Shown one piece after another: positions 11,767-22,702 of a DNA stretch of 64,000 bases. Each line of letters opens with the position of its first letter. The stretch's first letter is position 1. The notes beneath the pieces were generated by a model. The model saw only the letters and a list, made by a program, of their open reading frames with translations, searched no databases and had not been told where the DNA came from. The translations under genes were made by a program, and so were the position numbers. Location of the stretch: assembly GCF_022376445.1 (NCBI RefSeq), contig NW_025954985.1:124001-188000 (forward strand), written 5' to 3'. Source of the stretch: Fomitopsis serialis. Its lineage: Eukaryota > Basidiomycota > Agaricomycetes > Polyporales > Fomitopsidaceae.

Positions 11767-13200
11767 ACGAATACACGCGCAGGCCGAAGAGCGAGTAGGC
11801 GGGCAAGCAGACCAGCGATACGGCCAAATCAGCAGAGGGTCCTTGTACCGAGATACACGACAAGCTCACATCTCGACGTTCCGCACTGGTCGGATGATTC
11901 GCCATACCGACGCAGGCGGGTTACTCGCGACAGGACTCGCTCGAGAGTGCGCAGCGGGTGTTGTCCACGTTCAGGGATAAATGGACACGCAGCGCGCGCC
12001 GGTGGATGGAACGGACTATAAATGTCCACGGAATGACGAGGTAAGCAATACAGCATGATGCGAGACGGTGTCACGTACCTGACGGCTAGCTCACCAGGAC
12101 CCTCTACCCGCTGCGCTTCTGCACGCACGCGATTTCCAAGGACGGCAATGGGATGCCCTGCCAGTGGGCAGCCGTACAGACCGACGCGCATCTCGCGGAG
12201 ATGAAGTGCGGCGCGAAACCAACGGCGCCCGCTCGGTCCACTGACGCGCTCCCGGAGGTCGTCGGCTGCCAGACAAGGAACCGCTTCGTCGCGCACTGAA
12301 TTCAATACGACGATCGGCTGCTCTGGTAGCCAGCGGCATCGTCTACTGGCCGGAACACCGACGGCGCTGCGCAGGGCTTGTTGGGTACGCTCTGCCCTGT
12401 GCACGTCTGTCAAACGTAGGTAGTCCTGTTGAGCTCGACGTGAAGTTGAGGTTCCTGCGGTGACTGACTTTGAGACCATGACGGCGAACTCCATCGACTC
12501 ACCTTAGTCCATGCCTGTGACCGCTGCACAGGTCGTGACGGAGGCGAGCAACGCTCCAGCCGGGTCAAGGAGTAAGCGTGTCAGCCATAAGCAATCCCGC
12601 ACCTCAGTCGGGACGCGGCTACAATACGAGGACTCGTGAGCACTACGGATGAACTACGCGAATCAAGGTTGCGACTTACCGTTTTCGAGTCGGCGGCTTG
12701 CTCCGTATCCGACGCGAATCCCGTCACAGGAAAGGGAGGTGCAGGTCGTATCTGGACGCTGGACTCGGAGGGATGGTGTAATGAGGAAGAAGAGGGATGC
12801 TGAGATGGGCGGCGCTGGCTCTCAATATCGCGTCCTAGTGCCCGTAGCGCCGAGTGAGCAGAGACGCGGGAGAGAGAGCGCGAGGCGAGCACACCATGCA
12901 GGAGGATGTACTAAGCTGCATTACCCACAGTTGACAACTTGACTCAACGTGCTTACTTTGCCAAAGACACACGATGTGGCGCGAAATATAGTTGATATAA
13001 TCGACATTACTCTATCTGACTGCGTGTCCAGCGTGTGCCCGCACGCTGCGAGTTGGTGGATGCGCCCGCCAAAGTCGTTGTGACCGCGGGTGGAGCAGAG
13101 CAGAGCAGAGCGCGACAAGGTCGTGACCGCCCGCGAAGAGGGCGGTGGCACATGCCGGATTTGGTGACCCCGAGTGGTCACGACGAATCCGCCTGAGAAC
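11767..13200. mobile_element. Insertion interrupting the right duplication copy
   Basis: Left-copy sequence running ctgcagaacgagagacc (near 5978) is split here. Its left half ends at about 11766 (ctgcaga) and its right half resumes at about 13193 (gagaacgag). The intervening 1.43 kb has no counterpart in the left copy. It holds a minus frame of about 220 codons (11829-12494) and a plus frame around 12085-12298, neither recognised. Only a 2-3 base target overlap (GA) is seen and no clear terminal inverted repeats, so its class is unknown. It could alternatively be a deletion in the left copy. Confidence 0.5.
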
Positions 13201-13614
13201 GAGTGACCTTCTACGTACGCCCGCCATTACCCACCGCTAGGCACTCCCGGCGGAAAAACGCGCATTCGTTAGTCAAGGCCGGCCGGCCAGTCCACCCGCT
13301 GACGCCGACGAACAACGCTGCGAAAATCCGTACAGGATCGGAAGCACAGATGCCTAGCGTAAAAGCAGGTTTCACCGTCAATATCAAAATGGTCTACAGC
13401 CAGCTCACTTACGTTGAGTTGCGTGTCCGTATCATCCTTCACTAGCAGAGATGGTGTGACATCCTGTAGAAGCAAACAACAGGAGGCTCAGAAAAGATCG
13501 AGGGTGGCCAAAGCAGAGAGAAGAGTGGTGCACCAACGACGGCGACGAGCGAGGCGAGGTGCGTGAAGGCTATACTCGGCACTTCTGGCAGTGAATGACG
13601 CAGTATGTGCTGCG

Positions 13615-13679
13615 GCATGCACGGTGCCCATCTCCGGAGTATACATTCTGTATACTCCGGAGATGGGCACCGTGCATGC
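13615..13679. repeat. Perfect 30-bp hairpin
   Basis: The left arm 13615-13644 (gcatgcacggtgcccatctc...) and the right arm 13650-13679 are exact reverse complements separated by the 5 bases attct. Flanking tgctgcgg and ccgcag extend the pairing imperfectly. Confidence 0.95.
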
Positions 13680-13914
13680 CACCGCAGATAACGGCAAGCT
13701 CACTGGCATAAACTGCACACGAGGGGGGCACCTCTTTGACCGGTGGCCGAGGCGACGTAGACGACTACGACACGACGTAGATGGGTAGCAGGGAATGTCG
13801 ACGGTGACCCCGCGCCGGCAGGCTTTGCAAGTCCTTATTTCCGGCGGAGAGCGTACCATACGCCGCGTACGCGGACGGCGATCGTCGTTCGCTTGATCTA
13901 TCCAGCTAACATAT

Positions 13915-14110
13915 GCAGGTGGCGTGACTTGGATGGGTGCGACGCGACAGACGAGTACGACGCGACGTAGATGAGTAGCGGGAGCTTGTCGGCGGAGGCC
14001 CCACGCCGGCAGGCTGCGAGGGCGAAGTACGCCGCGATCGGCTATCCAGCTAATATGTCAATGTAAGTATCGACGGCGCAACAACTGAGCCGATGTCACG
14101 TACGTGCTGC
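13915..14110. repeat. About 200-bp repeat unit, second clear copy
   Basis: Same unit as 6605-6800, in the right duplication copy. It is followed by a shortened form of the 6811-6844 inverted repeat. Confidence 0.75.
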
Positions 14111-14153
14111 GGCATGTGCGTGGCTCATCTCCGGAACGCACATTCCGAAGTTG

Positions 14154-14291
14154 TGTATGCGGTCGTCGTCGGCTCGTGGATGCGATCGACCTCTGCCCAG
14201 GCTTCGAGTCGTCAACGAGTCGTGTATGCGATCGTCGTCGGCTCGTGGATGCGATCGACCTCTGCCCGGGCTTAGAATCGTCAACGAGTCG
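14154..14291. repeat. 69-bp tandem duplication
   Basis: Two units begin tgtatgcggtcgtcgtcgg (14154) and tgtatgcgatcgtcgtcgg (14223), with three or four differences. The left large copy has a single unit near 7065, so this duplication happened after the copies separated, or was lost on the left. Confidence 0.9.
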
Positions 14292-14539
14292 TGATTGGGG
14301 TCCTCAATGAGTCATGCATAGCGTCTTCGACAAGTCGTCTTCGACAAGCCGTGCATGACCGGAGAAGCGCACGCAAGGATTCATGCGGCAGGTTGAGCGG
14401 AATGCAAGCTGGACGCCAGCGAGCGAAAGAAAGCCGGATGCCAGTGAGTCAGCAACAGGTGCATAGGGGTTGAAGATGCCGGAATATTGGTGATTGAACT
14501 TCAATGCGGCCCATCGCTCGCGCTCAGCGGTATCGCCAG

Positions 14540-15320
14540 CTTCGACTAGGGCTGTGCCGATGTCGCGTACCAGAGTTACTCTGAGTGAGCGCATCGCGCG
14601 GCGGCAGACCGACACACCCGGTCACTAGGCGACGGTCTACTGACTGTTTGGGGTCGATGCAGGTCGATGTAGAACTGTAGCCGCCTTCCACAGACCCCTA
14701 AGGCATATAGAATGAATGAGGGCTCAAGTGAACTAGGTGCCAGCTGTATACGCACCATGCTGGACTGTTGATCACGGCGAGCAACTGCACATGTGGCCGT
14801 CGCGACTTCGATGGGTGCGGCACGACGTAGATGAGTAGCGGGAACTTCTCCGCGGAGGCCCCACGCCGGCAGGCTTTGCTAGCGACGGTGCCTGCGAGGG
14901 TGAAGTGCGCCGCGATCGGCTATTCAGCTAACATGCCAACGTACATATCGGCGGCGCAGCAACTGAGCCGATGTCACGTACCGTTGGAGCCACTCTGTCA
15001 GTGCGTGAGCGCAATGCGCAATAGCCGGTCGGGCGACGGTTCACTTCCGACTGTTCGGTGTCGGTACGTGACTGCGACCATCTTCCGTAGGCCCCTGAGG
15101 CATATAGAATGTCAATGAGGAAAAACCGAGAAACTAGGAACCAGCTGTATACACACCGTGCCAGACTGTTGAGTGTCGGTGTGGGACTGTATACGCGCCG
15201 TAAATTGGGTTGCTGAGTGTCGGTGTGGGACTGTGGTCGCGTTCCGCAGGCCCTTGTAAAATATTGAATGAGGAGAAATTGAGAAATCATGAAACAGCTG
15301 TATACGCACCGTGCTAAAGC
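14540..15320. repeat. Tandem repeat tract expanded only in the right copy
   Basis: A third copy of the 200-bp unit (14790-14995) alternates with three diverged units that end aggcatatagaatg... cagctgtata[cgt]gcaccgtg (about 14640-14765, 15045-15175 and 15215-15320). Confidence 0.65.
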
Positions 15321-15672
15321 TTTCGACGGATATGCGGGTCTGTAACGAAGGCAGGAGGAATATGCGTTCTGCGGCGTGCGGCGGGGGGCGTCAGCGAACA
15401 TGGGATGCGTTGTTCGGATGGTAGCGGTGAATGGGCGAGTCACTCTTGTAGCGAAACTCGGGCCCTCGAACTGCGCACTATATATATTCCTTTAGGTGTG
15501 AGCCACTCCGAGTCCATGCAGCATGATGTAAGCCGTACCAGTCAGGGTACAAAGGTCAGAGTACAATCGAAGGGAATTGCAGTGGCAGTGGCACTCCGAC
15601 GCCACTTCGAGTACAATGAATCGAAAGATGAGTCAGTAAAAGACAAACGAGATAGAAGAGGAGAACTAAAGG

Positions 15673-15841
15673 CTCAGAGGTTGTAAGGCCTCGACCAAGG
15701 CGAATGTGGTTGGTGGCGAGGAGCTCTTTGCAGTAGGGGATGGATGCTGGGGTACCTGGTCAAGCAGTCGTCACTCAGCAGCGGAAAGACGGACTAGATT
15801 GTGGAGGGAAAAAGTCGGCGAGAAATGTTAATACGAAGGGC
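15673..15841. other. Spacer, no gene
   Basis: Lies between the right duplication edge and the Ca2+-ATPase remnant. Nothing recognised. Confidence 0.4.
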
Positions 15842-16512
15842 ACGCCGTGCGTAAGGACAATGTCGCCCGTGCAGATCTTCACAGTGACGCCAGCTTGGAA
15901 ACAGTCCGCGAAAGCATCCCGATGAGAGCGCCTCCGATACCCGTGATCGCGATGAGAGTCATATCCTGCATGCATGAAGTCTTCATACTCAATCTAACGA
16001 TGAGAAGGTGTGAACCACATAGGACGAAACCAGGCGTAGTGCACTTACCTCGTCCTGCGCAATATACGGCGCACGTGCAGGTGGCCAGGACTCGAAGTCA
16101 CGATAGGGCAGCGCAGTCGCTCTCAGCTTCCAATTCGTATAGAAGAAGATTGTCCGCGACACGTTATCCCTTGCCAGGTCGTCCATCTCCCTCGTGTCGA
16201 CACCAGTCGACTCGCTACCCTCCTCAGCCTGTATAACGCTGACGAACACCGTACCTTCCGCGCAAGGATGTCGCTTGCGCCCTCTTGAGGTATACGCGAC
16301 ACCTGCTATCGTCCAGCTTGACGACGACGTCAATTGCCTAGCACGAGCTCGAGAACGGGAGCATCTGCACGACATCCGCCGCCTCGCACGTCTTCCTGTA
16401 GTCCGCTCAGCTTCGCTAACTTGAGCAGCGCTATCTCCGTCTTTCTCCCGACGAACATAAGCTCTTCCGTCTCCAGATCCGTGACCTCGAACGCCGTCGA
16501 GTTGATCACGGG
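15842..16512 (-). pseudogene. PMC1-like P-type Ca2+-ATPase remnant
   Basis: Reading the minus strand across frames gives the nucleotide-binding part of a fungal vacuolar P2B Ca2+-ATPase: INSTAFEVTDLETEELMFVG then RKTEIALLKLAK (16506-16410), WRVYLKGASDILA-like words, DDLARDNVSRTI (about 16165), YRDFESWPP (about 16100), an intact GT-AG intron after DE (16049 to about 15983), TLIAITGIG and finally DCFQAGVTVKICTGD (15914-15849) with the hinge CTGD. At least three frame changes are needed. The phosphorylation-site DKTG, all membrane segments and the C-terminal half are absent. Such pumps load Ca2+ into the vacuole; this fragment cannot. The retained intron shows a genomic copy. Confidence 0.8.
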
Positions 16513-17459
16513 CATGAGAGGGCGCGCGTGTAGGCACGAGAGGGTTCGCGTGTGGGCAAAAGAGGTCGGGCACAAGATGGCGGGCATGCGGGCGCGAGAG
16601 GGCAAGCAGACGGGCGAGGAGGAGGGCAAGCCGAATGCACGATGCGTAGACTGGTGGGGAAGTAAAGGCACTACGAGCTGATTGCTCGTCGAGGCACCTA
16701 CATGGGACTAGCAACAAAATTCGACACTAGGTACACAAGCTCACCTTCACTTTTTGTCCGTCAGCCTTCCTTTCGTTCAACACTCCCGCCCCTAGTCCTG
16801 TTCTATGCCTCTTCCTTTGTCCATACTCGTTGCGCTTGGGCAAGTTGTCGTGCTCCGGTGCGTTGTCTTTGGGCTGTAGGGCGACACGAGAGCCAGTGTT
16901 AAGTTGCCCAAGAAATCAATGACAGCATTCGCAGCGAGTATGTACTTCACCCGACGAGATCGGGAAACTTGCCGCAAGCCGCGCGTTCAGAATGTTCCTC
17001 CTCTGACGCACGGCAAGTGAGGAGGAGGAGGAGGTAGACGTGGAGTTGCAGCCAACGGTCCGGACAGCAGCGCGAGCAAATGACAAATAGGGTGAGACGA
17101 CAGGAGACGACTGGCATCTGATGTCGGGATCATGATGCAGATTCGGAGGAGGAGGGGATTGAGTAGTAAGGGAACTTGGTTTCATCACGTACGTCGCCCG
17201 ACGTATATGTAGGCTCCTCAGCTCTGTGACTACAGACACTGGGTCGTACGGTCCTTTGTCTGCGAAACTGAACACTGGCAGTACGAACCCTGATGACAGC
17301 GCCTCCGAGGCGTACCGCCTGGATCTGTACTGCGTACAAATCACGATCGCGCCACCGCGGTACCTAGTTTACTGTCCGGTGAATCAAACTCATTGGTTTA
17401 TGACGATTACTAGGTGACAGAACATAGTGACTGCTCGACGAGAACAGTCGGAATACTGA
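16513..17459. other. No gene recognised
   Basis: 16520-16670 is purine-rich on the + strand (repeated gggcgagaggg-type words) and gives spurious Arg/Leu-rich frames. Minus frames at 16792-17344 include a short hydrophobic stretch (YILAANAVIDFLGNLTLALVS) but no complete gene. A short GAGGAG run lies at about 17018-17034. Confidence 0.4.
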
Positions 17460-19126
17460 TCAGAAGAAATGGTCCCACACGCCGGCGAGGAGCTCTCCAG
17501 TGGGACGACCACCCTCATTCGTGAGGAGTGCGACCTGCAATGCAATATCCTTGAGCGTCAAGTCCTCGTACGGTTTTTCAGTTAAGACAGTGCGACATTG
17601 AGGGCATGTGTACTCCTGCCTAGGCTCCTGACCGTACGTACGCTCGTTGTGCAGTGCTACCGACCGAAGCCAGTCGTATAGGCATGACCAGCAGAACGCA
17701 TGCCCGCACTGTGTGCTATATGAAGAAACCGCTGAGCGACAACGTCATACTGAAAGAAGCGTAGACACGAACACGATGGGCCTAGAATAAACCGATGAAC
17801 AAATCGCACAAGTCATGCTCTCGATCAACTTCTTCACGAAGGCCTGTCCAAAGAGTGCCCGAGATCAACCAACGAAGGCAGTGACAAGCCCTGATGAACG
17901 TACCGATGCTTCATTCAATTCTGCGCCTTGTTTAGCAGCTTCCTCCATCCATTGCTGACATTCCTAAGGTAGCAGTAGCATCAGAAGACATGAGTTGTTG
18001 GACGCATACGGTGAACGAACCATCTATAATCAATGACATTCAGGAAACATGGCTCAGGATAGTTAAAGACGACTTCACCTGAGCTGCAGTGGCAGCGCCT
18101 TCCATTTCCATGGCCTTTATGTTCGACTGCTCCAGCTCCTAAGGACAGTGCTATGAGTGAACACCACGGTGTAAAGCAACGAAACTCACAAGCTGTGATC
18201 TTGTGAGCCGCGCATACATAGATAGTAGAATGTATAATCATGGTCCCACCTTGCTCGTTGTCATCAATCCCTCATATTCTGCTAACTTCATCTGCATCTG
18301 GTTCAGAACCTGGCCGGGATGAGAACAAGCCTCCATCATGATGTGCGTCAACGAAACTGACCAACTATTGAATATGTGAACAACAAGCGCATGATCAATA
18401 GGCTATGGATCACCTTCGCCGCGTTCGCCGTCGCTTCTTGTTTATCTGCCTTCCCCTTCCAATGATCTAAAACCTGCATATGTTGTATGATCGTGAGAAT
18501 GGCTTGGTCGCTGCGCATCACGGAATACTAACTAGCTGCATCCAAGCCTCAGTGCCATTCGAGTTAATGAGTAGATCGGGCACACCGTCATTTCTTTCAT
18601 GCGGTCTCCTGGCAGACGAGCTTCTGTCTCCGATTGCTTGCGCACATAAGCACGTCAGTATAGAACATGGAGCGCCAGCGGGCTGAGATGCACATACCTG
18701 GGCATCTGCAGGTGCACCATGGCGTCTCCCAGGCGCCGCTTGCCCTTCATGGTGTGGCGTTCTCGACTGCTGGCGAGGATGTAAGACGCTTGAATGAGCT
18801 TGTTGTAATATATAGAACATGATCATGGGGCTTACTGGTTTGGTATGAGACGTCGTTCCGCTGACCTCTGCTGCACCACTGGTCGACCGATTGTTGGTAC
18901 CGTCGTCACTGGAAGAAATCTCAATGACGGTCGCAGTCGAAGATCCGACATCTGCTTTTCCCTTCTTGCGTGCCTTGCGAGACGACTTCGTCGCACGTTT
19001 GGGGATGGGAGCTCCGCCGCGATCGTCGTCAGAAGAGATCACCAGTACGTCCTTCAAATGGTCATCGAAAGGGAGGTCTGGCTTCTGGGCAGCATAACGT
19101 ACCAAGGCACCTCCTGAGGTACTCAT
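17460..19126 (-). CDS. RING-finger (C3HC4) protein, probable E3 ubiquitin ligase
   Basis: A multi-exon gene. Exon 1 runs from ATG 19126 to 18836 (97 codons, start MSTSGGALVRYAAQK) and is basic/acidic with two SSDD patches (VISSDDDR, EISSSDDG) that resemble SUMO-binding motifs. Exon 2 gives LIQASYILASSRERH... Several exons between 18700 and 17900 encode coiled-coil-like helix (LDHWKGKADKQEATANAAK, VLNQMQMKLAEYEGL, ELEQSNIKAMEMEG, QQWMEEAAKQGAELNEA). Then comes a RING: CAIC (about 17810), CGHAFCWSC (about 17700) and CPQC (about 17605), split by a 42-base intron with gt...cag. The end, GVWDHFF, is at stop 17460. Fungal proteins of this layout are predicted nuclear ubiquitin ligases; substrate unknown. 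All splice sites examined are canonical. Exact exon edges in the centre are approximate. Confidence 0.75.
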
Positions 19127-20459
19127 TGTAGTAGTTGAAGGCCGGGCGGCGGCCACAGCTGTCTGTGTACCAGTACGAACCGGTTAAGCTTGCGATCTCT
19201 GCACAGCGTCCACGGCTTTCTCTTAAGTCCTACGGCGACAGCGATGCACAAAGCAGCACTTACTAGGCGAATAATAGTGCTTCTCCGGCGCCTTCGTGCA
19301 GAGCGTACAATACAATGTCTTGCCCATCACTTCGGCAATGCGACGGTCGTCCGCTGCACGGTTGGTTGTCTAGGGACTTTCGTCGGGACCGATGACATCT
19401 CGTATGGCCAGCGTGTACGTCTGCGACGACCTCCGCTGCCCGCTGCGACGGGGCCGTGCGACGTATTCATCCAGTCTTACAGTTGTATCAACTGATGGAC
19501 AAGGTGACCGCGAAGCCCTCAGCTACTGTCGCAACTCATGGTACTCGTGCTCTTCATATAGTTGTGTCGAGTGTATATGGGCGACAGTACGGCGTAGTTG
19601 ATCATCGATGCCCATATATGGCCGTCAACATCGTGAGGGTTGACGGTAGCCTCGAGGAGCCAGGTGGCAGCAGGTAGCAGCGCGTGCATGAGCCGTCGTA
19701 CTCAAGCACGGAGGCGCGCTGTCGACACGAACGGCGGCAACCTTCGAGAACACAGCATCGGCATGCCGAGGACGGTGTTCGCGTGTTTCATTTCCCTAGC
19801 AAAGCTCATGCGGAGCGCATTTCGGGCGACGGGCATGGCGCAGCGGGGAGAGTATCAAGATGTCCGCGGCGTCTCCCGGGACGGTATGACCAGCCGTGAG
19901 CTGTGTAATGCGCAAAAGAAAGTGCAACAATGTGGCGAGGAACACCCCCGCAGCAAGTCCGGTGCGTATGGATGCATTGGCTATGCAATCGCAGTCGCGT
20001 TGTGTGACTGGTTATCGGCGCTGCGAACTTCTGTCAATGGTGCGCGCCGAAGCATGGGTACTATCAACTGACCTGTACGAATTACACACCAGCACAGTGT
20101 TCCCACCTTTTGCCCAGAGCCGTGACAGGATTGAAAGAGAACCGGGGGCACGGCAGACAGCTGCCTACGCGTGATCCACGTTTGGACGTGGGTTGGACAC
20201 GAGACGGCACCAGGACAGCGAGCACGAAGAAGCGCGAGACGGGAGAGCTTGCATGGGTAGATAGCCCATTGAGGGCCAGACTGCAGGCGAGCGACCTTGG
20301 CTGGACCACGCAGAGAGGGAGCAGTCTTCGCAGAGCAGGACAGGTACAGCCGTGAGTACGCCTCAACAGCGTGGCGTCGCGACGTATGTCGCGAGAGGAG
20401 CATCGCGGCTGTGATGCGCCTGACAAGCCTCAGGCCTTCAGGCTCGCGGTTGCCGACTC
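19127..20459. other. No gene recognised
   Basis: Overlapping frames on both strands lack motifs. An inverted repeat TATATGGGC/GCCCATATA lies at about 19574-19618 with a 27-base spacer. Confidence 0.4.
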
Positions 20460-20900
20460 ACTTGCTCCCGTCCTGGTAGTACTGGTGCCCGACGGTGATG
20501 TCCTCGGGTAAGTGCAGCGCCGCACTCCCGAGGCGCTGCAGGTCCGGCTCGCGCATGATGCGGCGCATCTCAACGGAGGAGGAAACCGGGACCATTCACT
20601 TGCGTCGATTCCAGTCGCCGGACGACGGGAATGTCAGGCCGCCGATAGCTACTAAACCAGGAGCGTACACCTAGCTGGGTTCAGCTTCATCGCCTTGCTG
20701 CGGCGTATCCAGTTGAGGTCGTCCAGCGTCGCACGGGGCTCCTCTCGCACGTATTCTCTGACCGTTAGCCAAGCATTAACAGGCCGTACGTCTCGGGGGC
20801 ATTAATATTCAGGTGGACGGAGAAGAAGCCGTTGATGAGGACAAAGAGACGCAAGAGCTTCACGAGTACGTATGCGTGGACGGGCGCTGGTAGGTGCGAT
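20460..20900 (-). pseudogene. Degenerate coding remnant of unknown family
   Basis: The minus strand reads protein-like in pieces of different frames: LRLFVLINGFFSVHLNINAP and ETYGLLMLG (about 20870-20780), RATLDDLNWIRRSKAMKLNP (about 20740-20680), GGLTFPSSGDWNRR (about 20640) and EMRRIMREPDLQRLGSAALH (about 20575), ending QYYQDGSK at a possible donor near 20469. Stops and frame changes separate them. I do not recognise the family. It looks like another decayed gene fragment rather than a working gene. Confidence 0.35.
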
Positions 20901-21609
20901 GTTGTCGTCCGCATCGGGAGAACGGTACCCCCCGAACAATGAAGAGCCCGAGTCGGTCGTATTACGTCGCTTTTGCGACGGCGGTAAGTATCAAGGTTCT
21001 AGGAGCCCGTCGACCGATGTGTGAGCGCCCGATTGGAGAGGAGGAGGAGGAATCCGGGCGTAACTGGCGGCGCAATGTCGGGGTCATGATGCCAACTGTT
21101 CGTCTCGGCCGATGGTCGTGTCGTCTAACGAGTGAAGGTGATTCAGAGTACCTGCCCTCGTGGACAGGCGACGCCCGCGCATAGGATCCTCAACGATAGC
21201 AAGGCGGGCGGGGATGGCCTACGTGTTGGTCGCGGGAACTAGGCGGAAAAGGCAGAGGACGTCCGACGATGAACTCGATGCTGCCCGAAAGCTGAGGAGA
21301 GGGAGAAAGCACCCAACCTGCGCAGTGCATTGCCCGCAATGGGCGCTGGCTCGAGGGAGATGGTATCGCGCGCGACAGGAGTCACAGCAGTTTCATCAAG
21401 CGCATGGCGAGAGGAAGAGATGACACTGGGCCTGCGCAAATCGTCGGTGGGAGGCGTAGATATGTTAGAACGGACGGCCGATTGACATGGCGTGCGCGCA
21501 TCCCGCACCACCCGCACGGCGGGGGAGACAGCCGCGTGAACACATGATTTGACTTCCCGCGGCCTCTCGCCGCATCATTGCCTCCGAAGACAACAATGGG
21601 AGATGCCAG
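20901..21609. other. No gene recognised
   Basis: GC-rich, with a short GAGGAGGAGGA run near 21039-21049. Nothing supported on either strand; the last 100 bases are the upstream region of the MYND gene. Confidence 0.4.
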
Positions 21610-21615
21610 TATAAA
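21610..21615 (+). promoter_or_regulatory. TATA box of the MYND gene
   Basis: TATAAA lies 84 bases upstream of the start ATG at 21699, a usual spacing for a fungal core promoter with a short leader. Confidence 0.5.
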
Positions 21616-21698
21616 GGTATGCTGACGGATGCCACATATAACGACCACTACTACTTGTCTGTGGTCGCCACAATAATCCGTTTGTCGCCACTTCTCAA

Positions 21699-22349
21699 AT
21701 GTCGAACTCTGCGCCTGGTCGTCACAAGTATTTGTGCAATGAACCGCAATGCAACAAATCGGACTTGGACTGCGCCCTGAAGCGTTGTAAAGGATGCGAA
21801 ATTGCCCGATACTGTGTACGTAGGCCGCATCTTTCGCCTTGCAAAATGTTCTCACCTTCATCCCTTTCTTCTTTGACCCACTGATAGTCGAAGACCTGCC
21901 AAATCAAAGATTGGGGCCATCACAAGCCGGAATGCCTCAGACTTCGCCATATCCAGCAGACTCCAGCCGACGCGAATTTGCTGCATGATGTAAATTCTTG
22001 GTTTGGTCACAACCCTTCCGTCACGGACATCGTGGCTTTGGCGATGAGGTCCACTGGTCTCCCTGATGCCCGCAAGAACTTCGCATTCCACATGGTTGTG
22101 GAACACAACCCGATGCAAACACGGAAGTGCGACCGCATCCGAGTGGCATCCCACGCCCTCGTGTCCTGGGGCGATCTTCCTGCTCTCGGCTTCAAAGACA
22201 CATTCGCCGCGGAGATGCAAGCTCAGAGAGAGAGGATGGAGGAGACGGCCGGCTCTGTTCAGCCTTATGTTGTGCTGCTAGCGGTCCAGGTCATCAACCC
22301 ACGCCTGTTGTTCGGAATACCTTACCATATCGATCGTCGTATGGTCTGA
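21699..22349 (+). CDS. MYND zinc-finger protein
   Basis: Two exons, 21699-21815 and 21888-22349, joined over a 72-base intron (gtacgt...tgatag), give 192 residues. The junction completes a MYND finger: CNEPQC, RCKGCEIARYC (exon 1), then SKTCQIKDWGHHKPEC (exon 2), about residues 12-56, with the usual Cys pairs, the DW..H spacing and the final His/Cys. Residues 65-150 form an alpha-helical region (SWFGHNPSVTDIVALAMR, VASHALVSWGDLPALGF). The C-terminus is hydrophobic (YVVLLAVQVINPRL). MYND fingers bind short proline-containing peptides. Many basidiomycete MYND proteins have no assigned function and this one is of that kind. The frame is intact, with a TATA box upstream. A further 3' exon cannot be excluded. 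Confidence 0.8.
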
Positions 22350-22702
22350 TCATAGGCTTGGGATGTGGGACTCAAAAGATGTAAGTGTGCCTCGTCTTTG
22401 TCGATGATCAGTCAACTGACATGAACCAAAAGGAGCCCGGCGATGTACACCGTTTGAGGGGTGTGTGTATGTGCAATGCGCTGTGTTTGTTAAAGGGTCG
22501 CGTAGCATATGTACTACGTACCACAATGAGAATGTATTATAGTCCGAGTCTTGCTGCTCCCGACTCCCCACAGACCATTCCAATGGCCTTCTAGTCAGAC
22601 TCCACCGTGTACCCTTCCCAAACTTGATCTTCTCGCCCTTCCCGGTGATGGGCCAGCGATGCCTTCCGCTGCCTGTGGGACGGAGCCGGATGAGGGTTCT
22701 CG

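Larger units (their letters stand above)
9524..15672. repeat. Segmental duplication, right copy
   Basis: Direct-orientation partner of 3489-7981. It is longer because of an insertion of about 1.43 kb (11767-13200), a 69-bp tandem duplication at 14154-14291 and extra repeat units between 14540 and 15320. It has lost about 90 bases of the esterase C-terminus at 10463. Confidence 0.85.

Noticed and set aside
12085..12298. A plus-strand coding piece in the 1.4-kb insertion
   Set aside because: It reads fairly well (THAISKDGNGMPCQWAAVQT) but lacks a start, a motif and splice support.
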